DNA from: Anniella stebbinsi
Lineage: Eukaryota > Chordata > Lepidosauria > Squamata > Anniellidae
Reading direction: 5' to 3'
NCBI GenBank assembly: GCA_029215795.1
Contig: JARDYH010000002.1
Location: 66,813,001 to 66,877,000 of the forward strand
DNA: 64,000 bases
Made by a program: the position numbers and the translations under genes. The notes below the pieces were generated by a model that saw only the letters and a program-made list of their open reading frames with translations, was not told the DNA's origin and searched no databases. Positions 18,878 through 31,569 of this stretch are shown here, in pieces. Numbering within the stretch: the first letter of the stretch is position 1; each line of letters opens with the position of its first letter.

Positions 18878-19196
18878 TAGGCTGACCAGATAAAATCCAG
18901 GTCAGGGCTCATGTAACTTTAACAGTTGTAGAGAAAAGGGAATTTCAGCCAGTGTCATTTGTATGCAATTAGTTCCTGGTGATATTCCGTCTTCATCATA
19001 ACAGTTAAAGGTGCATGCACTATACTGAGTGACCATATACAAAAGGAGGCAGGGCCCCTGCAACTTTAACTGTTGTGAAGAAGAAGGAATTTCACCAGGA
19101 ACTATTTGCATACAAATGGCACTGGCTGAAATTCCCTTTTCTCTACAACTATTAAAGTTACATGAGCCCTGACCTGGATTTTATCTTGTCACCCTA
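18878..19196. mobile_element. Palindromic hAT-type MITE, copy 1
   Basis: This 319-bp near-palindrome starts TAGGCTGACCAGATAAAATC and ends in its inverse (..TTGTCACCCTA). The arms hold TTTAACAGTTGTAGAGAAAA and AATTTCACCAGGAACTA-type blocks in inverted order. Flanks are GCTTTGAG (18870-18877) and GCTTTAAT (19197-19204), 6 of 8 alike, fitting a decayed 8-bp hAT target duplication. Copies lie at 38397 and 50709. Confidence 0.8.
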
Positions 19197-19204
19197 GCTT
19201 TAAT

Positions 19205-20264
19205 CTCAATTCTGTGACAAAACCAAAAGTACATAGAGTGGATTAACAGCCTCTTGTAGGAAGGCCCAACAGTCATTTTAGTTTTGTCTGTTTAGAGTTG
19301 TAGAAGACATATTGCATAATATTCTGCACAGTGATTTTGCAGGAGATTCAGGCCATACAATATGTATCTCATGATTAGTGTTGCTTTGAGTCCTTCATGA
19401 AAAATTTCCACCTATTGAAATGAAATTCCTTCCAAGGCCTTTTTGTATTTGGCTTGTGTTACATTCCTGGATGATGTAGATTCCAAATTGTTGTGAGATA
19501 TATCTTCCCTCATATGGTAATTACTCTGACAGATGCCAGCACCTAACTTTCAGGCTAAAGAGTTCTGCTCGCTACCCTAGTTTGAAGTCCAACTTCTCCC
19601 TGGCCTACTTTTATTCTCTTTAGAATTTCATTTAAACATGGGAAACAATTGAGTTTTGTTTTGTTTTTTTAAAGAAAAAATAGTCATAGATAACAATTGC
19701 CAAAGTATGTCAAATAAATTTGTTGCACACAATTCCCAGGATTAAAACCAGATTATTTGATAGATTTCAATTAGCATGAAAATATCTTAAAACTAGTCCT
19801 GCAAAAGCTACTTCTTCCAAAGAGAAGAAATCAAGCACACTGGTTAATACAATATCTATTCCACTCTTGAAGTTCAGATGAACATCCTAGCTGAAGGAAC
19901 ATGGCCTAGAGGAGACCTTCCAGCACCTTGGTATCCTTCTGGGGTGACTTTTTGAGTTGAGAGGGGGTATTGCATTACAGTGGTTTGCTCCTAGTTGAAT
20001 AGTCAGCTCCTGAAGTTGGTGCTTGGGTAATATTGCTTGGTTCCATGGATTCTCCAGGATGTTTTTTGGGGGGGCAGGGTTCTACATGAAACCATCGAGT
20101 AGGGTCATCAGTACTTTTGGAGTGTGTTATCTACCACCTCACCTGAAGAAGATGAAAAGGAGAAATAGTGCTGAGGGTATATTGGTGACCTACAGTTGTA
20201 TTTCTCCATTTCATCTTCTTCAGCTGAGGTAGTGGATGTGTTAGATCATTGCCTGTTTGTGGCT
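19205..20264. other. Non-coding, nothing recognised
   Basis: No gene or repeat boundary recognised in this stretch. Confidence 0.4.
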
Positions 20265-20745
20265 ATGGACTGGATGACATCACCTAAAACTCAGTCCAGG
20301 CAAGACTGAGATGCTGTTCATGGGTAGTTCTTCTGACCGGATGGAAGGAGTTAATCCTGTTCTGGATGGAGTTGCACTCCCCTTGAAGGTGCTGGTTCTT
20401 ACCTTGGAGGTTCTCCTGGACTTATCATTATCACTTCAGGCTCAGTGGCATGGAGTGCCTTCTCATAGCTTCAGCTGGTGGCCCAACTATGCCCCTTCTC
20501 TGGACATTGATAACCTGGCTTCAGTAGTCTATGCTCTGGTAACCTCCAGGTTAGATTACTACTATGCACTCTTTGTGGGGCTGCCTTTGAAGATGGTTCA
20601 GAAACTGCAGCTAGTGCAAAATGCTGTGGACAGACTGGTAATGGGGATCACAAGTTCCAAGCATGTAACATCAGTTGTGACCTGCTTGCACTGGCTGCCT
20701 AGATGTTTCTGAGCCCAATTCAAGGTGCTGGTTTTGACCAATCTA
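20265..20745 (+). pseudogene. L2-clade LINE fragment, 5' part of a split copy
   Basis: The plus-strand translation shows the L2 pattern ILDGVALPLK / VVYALVTSRLDYYYALFVGLP / KMVQKLQLVQNAVDRLV / LHWLP. The copy breaks off after the codons for a VLVLT-like strand near 20740. The next expected L2 residues (KAL...YLMEHLPLYEPTHTL-like) resume at about 22783. The copy is diverged, with stops and small deletions. Confidence 0.7.
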
Positions 20746-22782
20746 TATATACAGAGCATGAATTTTTGTTCACTCTATTTCAACCTCTAAATATTATCCA
20801 ATCGAATTCAGAAACATCTCAAATTAAAGCTGCCAATACCTAGATATTCAGTAAAATAATCACATACCCCAAAATAAATTGACAGCTTTGCAATTAATTG
20901 TGAAAGTTTATAATAATTTGTATCGCAGATACATGCTTGCATGAATTTGCTATCGAGGGACAGCCCAAGGCACAGGAATTACATACATCAGGGATGCAGC
21001 ATGTCAGACCTTGGGGCCAAATCCAGCCCACTTGGCATACCAATCCACCCCTTCAGGTTTCTACAGATGGTGTGGAATTTTTTTTCCAGTTGAGGGCTAC
21101 ATTACCTCAGTCAAAACCTGTCTGGGGTTCCCTCCCATTCCAGCAGTGGGTGGAGCCAGATCCAAAGTGGGTGGGGCTAGTGCAAAATGGGGGGGGGAGA
21201 CATTGCAACCAGGAATTCTCCTTCCTCAATATGTGTGAAACTCCTTTGAGGTTGGAAGAAATCAAGAATTGTAGGAGTAAATAATATTGTTAACCTGGAG
21301 TGGGGCCAATAAAGGGGTGTGGCCTCAGAAGAGCCTGGAGGTCTGGCTGGGGAGACCGGGAGGTCTGCATTTGGCCTACATAGCAGAGGTTCTGCATCCT
21401 AAACTCTACAGCATGCTATAGCCTATATGCCAGGCGTGTTGAACCTCTTTCAGCCTGAGGGCTGGATTCCATTTTGGGAGCCGCATTCCAAAAGCGCAAA
21501 AGGCAAAAAACCAAAAATATGAGCCTATTGTAGCTTAAAGCTCTGAACTTCCACTCACTAAGCCTTAGGGGAAGCATTTCGACCATTCAGAATGAGGAGA
21601 AAACTGCACAAAAGCCGTGAAACCACAAAACTATTGGTGTGGGGGGCAAAGGGTATGTGGCCATCTGCAGAACCCTGAAGGGCCAGATTGGGACCCCAAG
21701 AGGGCTGGATTTGGCCCCGGGGTCTGAGATTCTGCATCCCTGATGTATGCAACTGAGTGGCTGGAGCTGTCCCTGTCTAGGGAAAATGTATTGGGTATGT
21801 CCATCAGATACAGGAAGGTATTGAAGTCTTTCAGACAGGGAAGTCACATTTGCTTACTCTCGTTCTGTTTCCTGCTTCTCTTCTGCATTTTGAAAAGAGC
21901 TGTATCACACAGGAAGAGAGCAACGACCACATGGCCTGTAATGTAAAACCTCCCAGCAGATACAGTTCAATGGGACATGGCCCCCAGTGGGCATTTTATA
22001 GTACAACCAACTGCACACGGCAGGAAATCCTGACATATTTCAGAAGACTTGTGTTTTCCAAGATTTATTTTTAAACGGATTAACTGGGGAAAAGAGCAGG
22101 AGATGCACAAGAGGCTCACAACATTGTTAAAAAGACCTGCAAACTTCCATGAGTGGCCAGTCACAAGCATGTTATAAATCGTTTAAAGAAGCTCTTTTTC
22201 TTAGATTGCTATTACTACACATTGCTGGTGCCACCAGTTACTAAGATATCAAAAGATATGATGGATTAGTATATGATACTTTTAAAGAAGCAGCTCAAGC
22301 ACATAATTTACTAATTCAAGATGCAGAATGGCAAAGATGTTTAGAGAGGAATAAATAATGGTAAAATTGACATTTAGTACTTGAATTAGCACTTTGAATT
22401 CTTTACATGCAGTTCCGTTATGGAATCTTTCACCACGTGACATATATTGAAATGTGAAGTGATTTTTTTAGCAATCAATATCTCGAGTTCCACTTGGCTG
22501 ATTTACTCTTTTTTTGAAAAAAAATTATAGCATTTACCACACAGATTTGGCAAAATGAAGCAAAAATCACTTTTTAGGTTAATTTCATCAAAATAATTGG
22601 AAAAAAATGCATTTTTCTATTACGTATAACTCCAAAATTGAACAGTATTTTTGCTTACTGTACCAGTCTATCTCTAAATTTAATATGAAGTTGTGAAAAT
22701 TCAAGATCGGTAAAAAGCTGATTAACAAAGTTATTAAATCATAAGTTACATGGTTGCAATTTTTTACAACTGGTACAGCTAG
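20746..22782. mobile_element. ~2-kb insertion splitting an L2 copy, with inverted repeats
   Basis: This segment interrupts the L2 coding order. It contains a long imperfect inverted repeat: about 20920-21072 (ACATACATCAGGGATGCAG, GGGGCCAAATCCAGCCC) mirrored at about 21640-21830. It also holds a second block, 21855-22120, with an inverted partner outside at 24400-24680. No credible coding frame. The AT-rich 3' part (22340-22780) is unrecognised. It is either a composite of nested elements or one unknown non-autonomous element. Confidence 0.45.
21855..22120 (+). repeat. Interspersed repeat, inverted partner of 24400-24680
   Basis: GTGGGCATTTTATAGTACAA, CTGCACACGGCAGGAAATCC, GACATATTTCAGAAGA and AAGATTTATTTTTAAACGGA occur here and in reverse complement at 24460-24620. 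The sequence is not recognised as a LINE or a gene. Confidence 0.6.
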
Positions 22783-23192
22783 TAAAGCTTTATATAGCAA
22801 TACCTGATGGAGCACCTTCCTCTGTATGAGCCTACCCATACTCTGTAATCAACATCTGAGGCTCTCCTCAGCGTGCCATCTCAGAGAGGTTCAGGAGATG
22901 GCAACAAGGGAAGGTCCTTTTAAGTGGTTGCTCCCAATTGTGGAACATTCTCCTCAGTGAGGTCTGCCTGGCACCAAGTTTGTTATCTTTGGGGCACTAG
23001 GTCAAGACTTTCATCTACTCCAAGACATTTGAAGGTGTATGATGAGGTTTTACTCTGTACAGATGCTTAAGTTCTATTATTTTATGGTATTGTAATGGAA
23101 ATTGTTTTTAGCTATTTTATATTTTGTAAGTTTTTATATATATTTTTGTTGTAAGTTGCCTTGGGTCTTTTTAAAGAGAAAGACAAGTAAGC

Positions 23193-23228
<36 letters not shown>

Positions 23229-23231
23229 AGA
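22783..23231 (+). pseudogene. L2-clade LINE fragment, 3' part of the split copy
   Basis: The segment resumes the L2 C-terminal coding order (conceptual KAL..TWWSTFLCMSLPI pattern with frame damage) and runs into a typical L2 3' UTR, with TTGTAAGTTGCCTTGGGTC and an (ATC)n tail at 23194-23228. Same strand as 20265-20745. Confidence 0.65.
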
Positions 23232-24399
23232 AGCAGATGAGAACTATTACTATGTGAATTGCATTCTATAACACACAGGTTGGGTTGCAAATATCTAGCC
23301 ATGACAAAGAGCAGTAAATTAATATTCTGTTGCTGTATTAGCAAATCTTGATGTGACCATATAGAAGGCTATAACACATAGCCTTTTTCAGTAAGTGCAT
23401 TTTCACCACTTATGATGTGAAGCTTTGCGGTAGTAGGATAGGGAGAGCCTTATAGTCCCTGTTGCACGTTCTCCTTTCTCATACCTGCAAAGTCTCAAAC
23501 CATTCGTTTCAGAATGAATGAAAAATTGAATTAGATGAGCCTATGACACTTCTATTCTGCTTTGTTTACTCATGTTTTATATAACAGAATTCAGACATGC
23601 ATATGAGATTCAACCCAAAGTATGCATGTTCTAGAACTACACCTCTGAAGGGGTAACCAGAGATTAGCATTTGCTTTTGTACAGTTCACAATTTTATTAA
23701 ATTTATGATATGTTAAGCCAAAGAGAGTGGGAATAGGGTAGGGTCATTTGCATAGCAGAGTCTTGGCAAGATGTTGAGTTGTCTGTAAAGCCTGCATCCA
23801 CTAATATACTATGGAAAATAAAATAGGAATATGTCTGTATGATGGACCACATCATCCTCTCTACCACTACTACATAAGAACACACTTCACAAAGCATTAG
23901 TCACCCTTCTAGTATGTTGAGATTTGATAATCTCTGTTGCCCTTTAATACAGAGGTGAAGTCATATCAAAATTCACTCACTGTCAGTCACCCCCCCCCCC
24001 CCCCGCAAAAGAAACAAAATCTAGTTAAAGACAATAGCTGGCTGCTGTTTAAATCTACTAAGGGTGATTGGTTCCATATGATGAATGAACAAATACTACT
24101 TTCACTTTGTAACAAGAGTAGCCACCAGTATGTTCAGTGGGAAAGACTTTCTGTTCATCTTTCAGAATCATTTTTGGGGGGGACTCTGGGCAAGATGTGC
24201 TCTTTGCCCCCCCCCCCCCAAAGGTGAGCTTACTAGGGCGTGGAGCGGTAGACGGCAGTGGGGAAGAATAGGTATGGTGAGTGTCGATGAACCTGGCATT
24301 GTGAAGCAAAGCACTGGATGAAGCAGCTGTAGCCTCCACCACCATCTTCATTTATACGGGATGCTCTAGACACTCCAAGGAAATAAAGATGGTGGTGGT
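23232..24399. other. Non-coding with C/G runs
   Basis: No gene recognised. C-runs lie at 23991-24004 and 24209-24219; G-run at 24175-24182. Possible diverged repeats, none assigned. Confidence 0.4.
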
Positions 24400-24680
24400 T
24401 GCTGCCACCACATCATCCAGATGTTCCTGGGTCACTTTGACAACATCGTGAGCATCCTGTGTGTCTCCTGCTCCTTTTCTTAGTTAATCCGTTTAAAAAT
24501 AAATCTTGGAAAACCTAATTCTTCTGAAATATGTTGGGATTTCCTGCCGTGTGCAGTTGAAGTTGCGCTATAAAATACCCACTAGAGGTTGATGTCCCAT
24601 TGAACTGTATGGGCTGGAAGGTTTTTACATTACAGGCCACTTGGTTGCTGCTCTCTTCCTATGTAATTCAGCTCATTTCA
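24400..24680 (-). repeat. Interspersed repeat, inverted partner of 21855-22120
   Basis: The reverse complement matches 21855-22120 over most of its length, including TCCTGCCGTGTGCAGTTG and TTAATCCGTTTAAAAATAAA on this strand. Confidence 0.6.
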
Positions 24681-24689
24681 AATGTGGAA

Positions 24690-25028
24690 GTTAATCAGGA
24701 AGCAGAGTGACAGTGATGGTGACGGTGACGCGGCCAGATCAGACATCTTTAGGAACAGGTGTAGTTGGCGCTCTAGCTTTAACTGTGCAAATGCACTCCT
24801 GGCCACTGCTGAAACCTGGGCATCCAAACTCAGGGCTGAATCCAGAAGTACACCCAAGCCACAAACCTGTGTCTTCAGGAGAAGTGTAACCCCATATAGC
24901 ACAAGCTGAATCCCTATTCCCTGATCTGCCTTTTGACTGACCAGGAGCCCTTCTGTCTTGTCTGGATTAAGCTTCAATTCCTTTGCCCTCATCCAGTCCA
25001 TTACTGTTGACAGACACTGGTTTAGCAC
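24690..25028 (-). pseudogene. L2-clade LINE fragment
   Basis: The minus-strand translation gives STVMDWMRAKELKLNPDKTE, GVTLLLKTQVCGLGVLLDSA and VSAVARSAFAQLKL, the L2 segment just after the RT active site. Truncated on both sides. Confidence 0.75.
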
Positions 25029-25993
25029 AAAAACAGCTTCCTTGGATATACTTGATATGCTGTGTGGCCAAGGCTGTTGGGTCCTGAGAGATAGCTGAAG
25101 GGAGCAGTGCTACTTTCTTGTATCCTTTTCACGCTCCCCCTTTGTGTTTGTGTATGAACAATGGGGAAAGAGCTTTGCGAGCCAACATCAACATGCCATA
25201 TAGACAAGGGAATGCAAAACCTAACAACATGCCTCCCAGTATCAATAATCAACTCACATTTAGAAACAAGCCAAGATTTCAGATTTCTCTCAAACAAATA
25301 TTGTTTGCAGCCGTGAAAATAATAAAGTCAGTCTTACTGATATATTACAGCACTGGTGAAGACAAGTTCAATCTTGTCTGGAATAGGAGCACAAGGAGCA
25401 ATCGGAATAGTTCTATAAAATTAATTTTCCAAATAATATCAGAGAGACTGTGTATCAGGTAGAAGAGAGGCTGGAACGGATATCAGACAGCAGACCTTTC
25501 AAAGAAAGGGATGAAACAGTTCACTTTCTTTCTCAATAGCAAAAAAAGAAAGAAAAGAAAAAGAAAAAAGAAACATGGAGGAAGGTGAAGCCAAGTTTTG
25601 CATCCCAAATGTGAAAAAGATCTGGGGCTGGTTTAAAGCAAGCTCTTATAATACACAGTCTTGGCCTAACATCTGGGGTTGCTTAGCAACCAGTATATGC
25701 TGGTGTGTGCAGAGGACGATTGGTCTTGAAACAGGTCTAGAAGTTGGGTGGTAAGGAGCTACCAAAAGACAGGCTTAGTCCTCATGCAGTATTTGTAAAA
25801 ATATATATATACAAAGATGTTTGTAGGGCATTTTACTAACCCAAGCCATTTTCCTGGAGTTGTAAAATGGACCCACAAACAAACATGGGTCTGTGTTGTC
25901 AGGAGAAGTATGCTCCAAGCTCAAAATATTAGAAAAGTATCATAAACTGTCATGACAACATTTTGGGTAAAACATTTATTACTCAGAACTAAC

Positions 25994-26024
<31 letters not shown>

Positions 26025-26560
26025 GGTGCTGAGGGATATTTTTCTACTCCTGTAATAAACCTCTCTCTAGTGAGATAAATGGTCCCCAGTGAAATCCCAA
26101 AGTTTGTGCCTGCTAACACTCAGAGTAGTTAGGACAGCTTTTCTAGACCAGTTTTCTCTGGAAAATCCATGGGACATTTTATACCCCCGGTATGTTTGTT
26201 GGTTTTGTGGACATAAAGATAGCTCAATAGCAAATTCAATAGAACTTGGGCATATTTTATGCCCCATATTGGCGATTTTCCCCCCAGAAAGAAAAAGGTA
26301 TGTACTAAGAGGCTAAAAGGTACAGCTGATAGAAAACAATAATGTGTTCTATGTCTACTTCTGAGTACATTCTTCAGTGAAAACAGCATTTCGTGTACCC
26401 CTTTAGGCCACCCCATTTTAACAGGGTTAAACAGAAGTTGTAGTCTTAGACTGCTGTGGTAGATTTGAATGGCAGCAGCTATATCTTTGGATAGAGATTT
26501 CATGATCTAAGGATACATGTGTGTGAAGAAGCATTTGCATGTGTGGGGCTCATTATGATA
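25029..26560. other. Non-coding
   Basis: No gene recognised. An (ATT)n tract lies at 25996-26024 and an A-rich tract at 25541-25573. Confidence 0.4.
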
Positions 26561-26800
26561 CCTATGTCCAATAAGAATGTAAAACCAAAGGTGGTTCAAA
26601 CCAAAGGTCCATTTAGTCCAGTTCTTTGGCTCCCACATGCCCCTGGGAAGCATACAAACAAGCATTGTGGAAGTCCCCTGTGGTTTGTTCCCAGCTTCTG
26701 GTAATCAGAGGTCTCCTTCCTCAGAACTGAAGCTTCATCTCTGCGGAACAGTGACTTTTATTGCCTCTGCACTCCTGTTGTAACTGAATACCAGTTTGGC
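26560..26800 (-). repeat. Diverged SINE-like repeat
   Basis: The text AAAGGTCCATTTAGTCCAG ... CCCCTGGGAAGC ... is a diverged version of the repeat seen at 29660-29880 (plus) and 32113-32965 (minus). Internal boxes were not convincing. Confidence 0.45.
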
Positions 26801-29630
26801 CTACTGCAGGAATAAGCTACCTATTTGGGCCATGGGCACTTTTAGCAATTTGAGAAACTCTCCTGGGCACCACCTCAATATGGTTGCCATGACTGAGTGC
26901 AAGCAAAGATGGGGTCTGAGCCCCATCATACTAAACGACTCCCTGGAACCCACATTTTCAGCACCTATTTCACAGCAATCTCAACTGCTGGTAAGAAAAT
27001 GTGTTCATTTTATTTTAAGTAGGTGGGGTTGGGCACCTTGGCAGACACCAAGAAAGCTGTTCAGGGGTACATTGGTGCCTGTGGGCACCACATTGCCTAC
27101 TCATGGCCTACTGAAAACCACTTATCCAGGAGTGTGTTATGATGATAAATTTCTCCTTATTTTTCTTATGACACTTGTGATTTCAGCATTTAAGTAAGCA
27201 TGAGGCTTACATGAAGAGCCCCAATCACTATTCAAGCAAGAGCATCAGTAAGGCAAGATCAGCTTGGCCCAAAGTGCATTTAAATGCCCGTTTATAGCTC
27301 ACCACATTGTTCTGGCCTTGAAGAACTGATCTCCCTTCACTTCTTCTGGCTTTCTTTTTGCCTCCATTCTCCTTCCCTTGTGTGTCTTCTCTTTTTAGTT
27401 TGTAAGCCCAGTTGCAGGGACTTTCTCTCTCTCTCTTTCTCTCTTGTTCATTGCTGTGAGCCAAGTCGGGAGACAATAATAGTTAGAAAAGAGGAATAAA
27501 AATTCCGCAGATAAATAAGTAAGTGAACAAATGATAATGTTATGAGGTTTAAACCCACTGGAAAAGATTGACTCATTTAACGCAATTAATGCATTTACAT
27601 CACTGTTGTAATAGCATAATTTTACTGCCAGGGATGAGGAGAGGCACTTGTGGGATTTTCTGTCCCAGGTACCAAACTAACTTGGGTGTTATGCATCTTG
27701 ACTAAGGAGAGGGGTACCATCTGCTGCTCTGTTACCTCATGCAGCAAATGTCTTGCACCGGCCCTGTCAGTGGCTTTAATATTGCTTTATGTTCATTGTT
27801 ATTTAACAACCTATACTGATCACCAAGAAAGGTGTGACTCTTCTTTCTACCCCCACCCAACTCTCATTATTAGCATCCCATTTTTTAAGTTGCTGTTGAG
27901 TTTTCCACCTTCTTCATGGTATTTTGAAGTTAGGTTGTCTTCTTTATATGGTGGAGTGTCTGCTGTATTATAGAGCCATGATGCACTTTAAGACCTGACC
28001 TCTTTAGATTCTTGTCTTAGCTACCAGCTGGACAGTTGTAGCCAAGCCCACAGAGAGGAACAGTAGAAGGCCCAGAGGTGTTGAGTTTAAACATTTTGGG
28101 GTGGCTGCAGTGATACAGTGGCAGCAACGGTGAGAGTGAACAGGCTTACCTTTTACCTGATTATATTATGCATGTGCTTTTTCTTCTTCCCCTCTCACCT
28201 TCACAGAAAATGTGTAATTTCATTGCAAAATTATTGATACATATATGGATGGTTTTTGTTTATTTCATAACCTTCTGTACTTGAAGACTATCCATGACAC
28301 AAATCTCTTATGTTTTCGCATAGCTGTGATAACATCAAGATGACCATCATAGTAAAAAGAGCCAATCTGATTTTGGTATCTGCTAGACAGACTTTATGAA
28401 AGAAGTTATCATTGAACAGATATTTACATAGGTTGCTGAACACGTCCTTATGATTTGTGATGAAATGTGTATCATGATTTGTTACATGTTTATTTTGTTT
28501 CCTCCCCACCCCCACCCAAATCATAAAGCAGCATGGAACCAAGCTTCCAGATTGTGAGTGGGAAGGTGGAATGCAAATTTTGTTTTAGGCCCAGAGAATC
28601 CTGATGGCAGAACTTATTGTAATGATCAGACATATTAGCTTTCTACAGCAGTTTCCACTTCCAGCTTTAACTCATCACTATTTTCCCTCCAGAACTTTTA
28701 ATGAACTACTGAAAAGAAAAGTTTGAAACTAGTTAATAGGTTCATTTTTCCACCTCAAGAATTCTAAGCAATGTAAGGCACAATCCTACACAGAAAAAAG
28801 TCCTACAGCTCCCAGCATGCTCCAGCAAGCCATAAGGTAGGATTCCCCCCCCCCTATAAACATGTGTATAATTGTGCCCTTATTTTGTTTAATATACGGG
28901 AGAAAAACAGCTATTCATAATAACCCACTTTCCATTAGAATGTCCCTAGAATGCAGAGTTAGGAAATTCAAAGTACAAACAACACCTGTTTAGCACTTCA
29001 AGGCAAAACTTCACCAAATTTTTCTTTTCTAGTTTTGTTTGTTCTTTTCTCAATATCATTCCTAGAAAATGTTCAGCTTAATATTGGTCATATTCTATTC
29101 ATCACTGAATAGTAACAACTTTTGCTTTTAAGTGCACTCTTTCTTAGTATTAGGGGAGGTTTTCTTGGTAGAATATTCTAGTCTCAATTATGACTTTCTG
29201 TTGAGAAGACTATATTGTCATGTGTAACATGTGCTCATTTATTCATCAGATGCCACCAGTAGAGAAGAAGCAAAAGGCAAACGTAAAAGTAATCCTTAAG
29301 TAGCAGTAACAGATAACAAGTTGGGCTAGCCCATTATTTTATTACCTAGAGCCAAATGTCAAATCATTCCAAGACAACCAGACTACAGTATTGAAGCACT
29401 CTTGCAAGTAAAGTCAGGAAGAGATCTGCTTAATGGCAAATCTTGAATAATGCCGTAATTCATTTAAGTCATTTATACCTAAAAATTCCTGCCAATGGAA
29501 CTTTAGAATTTTATAACAGTTTTCTGTTGGGGTAGTCTACAGTCAATGTGTTTCTAAAAATGATTATTCTGAGCAAATACCTTGGAAAGAATTCACTATG
29601 AAAAAAGCCTTAAACTGGTTTTCAATCATC
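26801..29630. other. Host non-coding DNA
   Basis: No gene, RNA or clear mobile element recognised. Confidence 0.4.
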
Positions 29631-29635
29631 ATAAC

Positions 29636-29880
29636 TCCCTAGCCCCTGCACCTATCCTTCTGAAACTTGGCAGGTTTCCTGCCTGAAGATATCTCATATC
29701 AGAAGCAATAAGCCTATATACACCAGTTGATGGGGAACATGAGTGGAAGGGTGCTATTGCACTGTGTCCTGTTTGTGGGCTCCTGGTGGACAGATGGTTG
29801 GCCACTGTGTGAACAGAGTGCTGGACTAGATGGATTGTTGGTCTGATCCAGCATAGCTTTTCTTATGTTCTTATGTGTGC
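29636..29880 (+). repeat. SINE-like repeat ending in TTATGTTC units
   Basis: It ends GGACTAGATGG..GGTCTGATCCAGCATAGC followed by CTTATGTTCTTATG. The same family is inverted at 32113-32965. A second motif (CCTGCACCTA...TGAAACTT.G.AGGTTTC) at 29645 recurs near 30010 and, reversed, near 44865-44905. Confidence 0.55.
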
Positions 29881-30239
29881 CAATTTCTTATGTTCGTATG
29901 TTTGTTAATTTCATACAAATTGCTCCAAAAAATGGGGGGGGGGGAGGAATACAAGCAGAAGCAAATTACTGCCCCCTCCCAAAATGTGAGGATTCCTCCC
30001 CTGTGAACTGCTGCACCTACCCTTTTGAAACTTTGTAGGTTTCTTACTTCTAGACTATCTGTCATTTACAGAATAACAGTCCACATGGAACATAGGGGAA
30101 ATAAGCATGTCCTCTTTAGGATACACTCAAAACATCAAGGATGCTCTTGCACAACCGCCCCCCACCCCCGCACACATTCTCTGAAATTTGGCAGGCTCAA
30201 TCCTCTTGGAAGGGGCAACTATCTCTGAAAATTTAATCT

Positions 30240-31280
30240 AATTCTGACAAACAGAACAAAATGTATATTCATTGTTTAATTTCCCATGATAATCAATGCC
30301 AGTCATGAAGCATTGGATTACCAAATCTCAACTTGGGTTTGGTACCCGAGTAGAAGCAGGTGACTTCAAAATTGGCCCAAGCAAAACTGGGCTGAGTAGA
30401 ATCTTGTGGTTCCTGTACACCTTGAACATACACCACTTGGTTTGCAATATAGGCCAATACAAGTTCAGTCTTTTGTAGGGTTACAGTTGGTAGGGGCTTT
30501 AAAAGCAGTCAATGCTGTTTTATGCTGTCTCAAGTCTTCTCAGCATCTTTTCTCTAGCATACATATCCACCTGTGAAACCTGATTAGACTCTGTAACTGA
30601 TTCCTCCTAGAATAGATTTCCTGCTGGGCAGAGGCTACTAGTACACTTGAAGGCATTTATATGTTTCATACTGACTGGCAGAGTGTATTCTTTAGCACAG
30701 TAGGAGGGCTTAGAAGAAGGTTCTGAAGTAAGGTCTAACAGGCTCTTTAATACTTGGGAGTTTATTTTTCCCTCATCAGGGCTATGAGCAAAGGCTAGGA
30801 AAAGCTGAGATCCTGAAATGCGCTGCTCATGCCTCACATCAGGCACCCAGCACTTGAGGCCTTTTTGGAATCTCAGAGGCATCACAAATGCCAAAGCTCT
30901 TGCAGGGGCCTCAATAGTGAGGGCTTATTCAAAACAGAGAGGAAGCTTTTCTAAACAAGCTGATTTGCATAAAGAGCCCTTGATTCTAGGCAGCAGCAGT
31001 GAACCAACAATTCCGTCTAAAAGGATAACAGTAGCCGGCTAGAACAAATGTCCAACAGGGAGGCAATTATAGTGCCGTTGAATGGCTGAATCCTTGCGTG
31101 TGGTCCCTCTGGGTTCCCTGGTGTAGTGTGCTTACAGTTTTGCAATTGGATAAACTGGATTGGAATGAGCCCTGTCCTACAGAACTGCCAAACATTCTCC
31201 CACTAATCAGGATGCTGTTTAGCTAGTAATACATCTCTGTCTTTAGTATGGTGTCTATTTAAACAAGATGTCTTTCTTTG
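30240..31280. other. Host non-coding DNA
   Basis: Nothing recognised. Confidence 0.4.
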
Positions 31281-31517
31281 CAGAGTGAGGGTGTCTGCAC
31301 CTGTCTCTGCATTCAGGAATCCACAGCCTGTGAAGACACCTTTGACAAAATTGAACAGCTATGCCCACTCTCAAGTTGACGTCGCGGGTGCCCGACTGGG
31401 TCTGGGAATCCGACAGACTGCCCACATCCCCCCCAAACCTTGTCAGGTGCCCACAACACATTTGTGGGCCTGTGCTTCAAATGCCCGCACAGCCCGACGA
31501 GTGCTCATCAGCTGTCC

Positions 31518-31569
31518 GCCCTCATCTGGAGCCACTATTATGCACACAATGGTGGCTCCAGATGAGGGC
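31518..31569. repeat. Perfect 18-bp hairpin
   Basis: GCCCTCATCTGGAGCCAC (31518-31535) is followed, after a 16-nt loop, by its exact complement in reverse (31552-31569). It lies in a locally CpG-rich patch (31380-31640). Possibly the core of a small element; no flanking duplication found. Confidence 0.75.

Noticed and set aside
23194..23228. Regulatory or coding ATC repeat
   Set aside because: It is the 3' tail of an L2 LINE.
29636..29880. tRNA gene or functional pol III gene
   Set aside because: I could not find a cloverleaf or convincing A and B boxes; only the repeat's 3' part is present.
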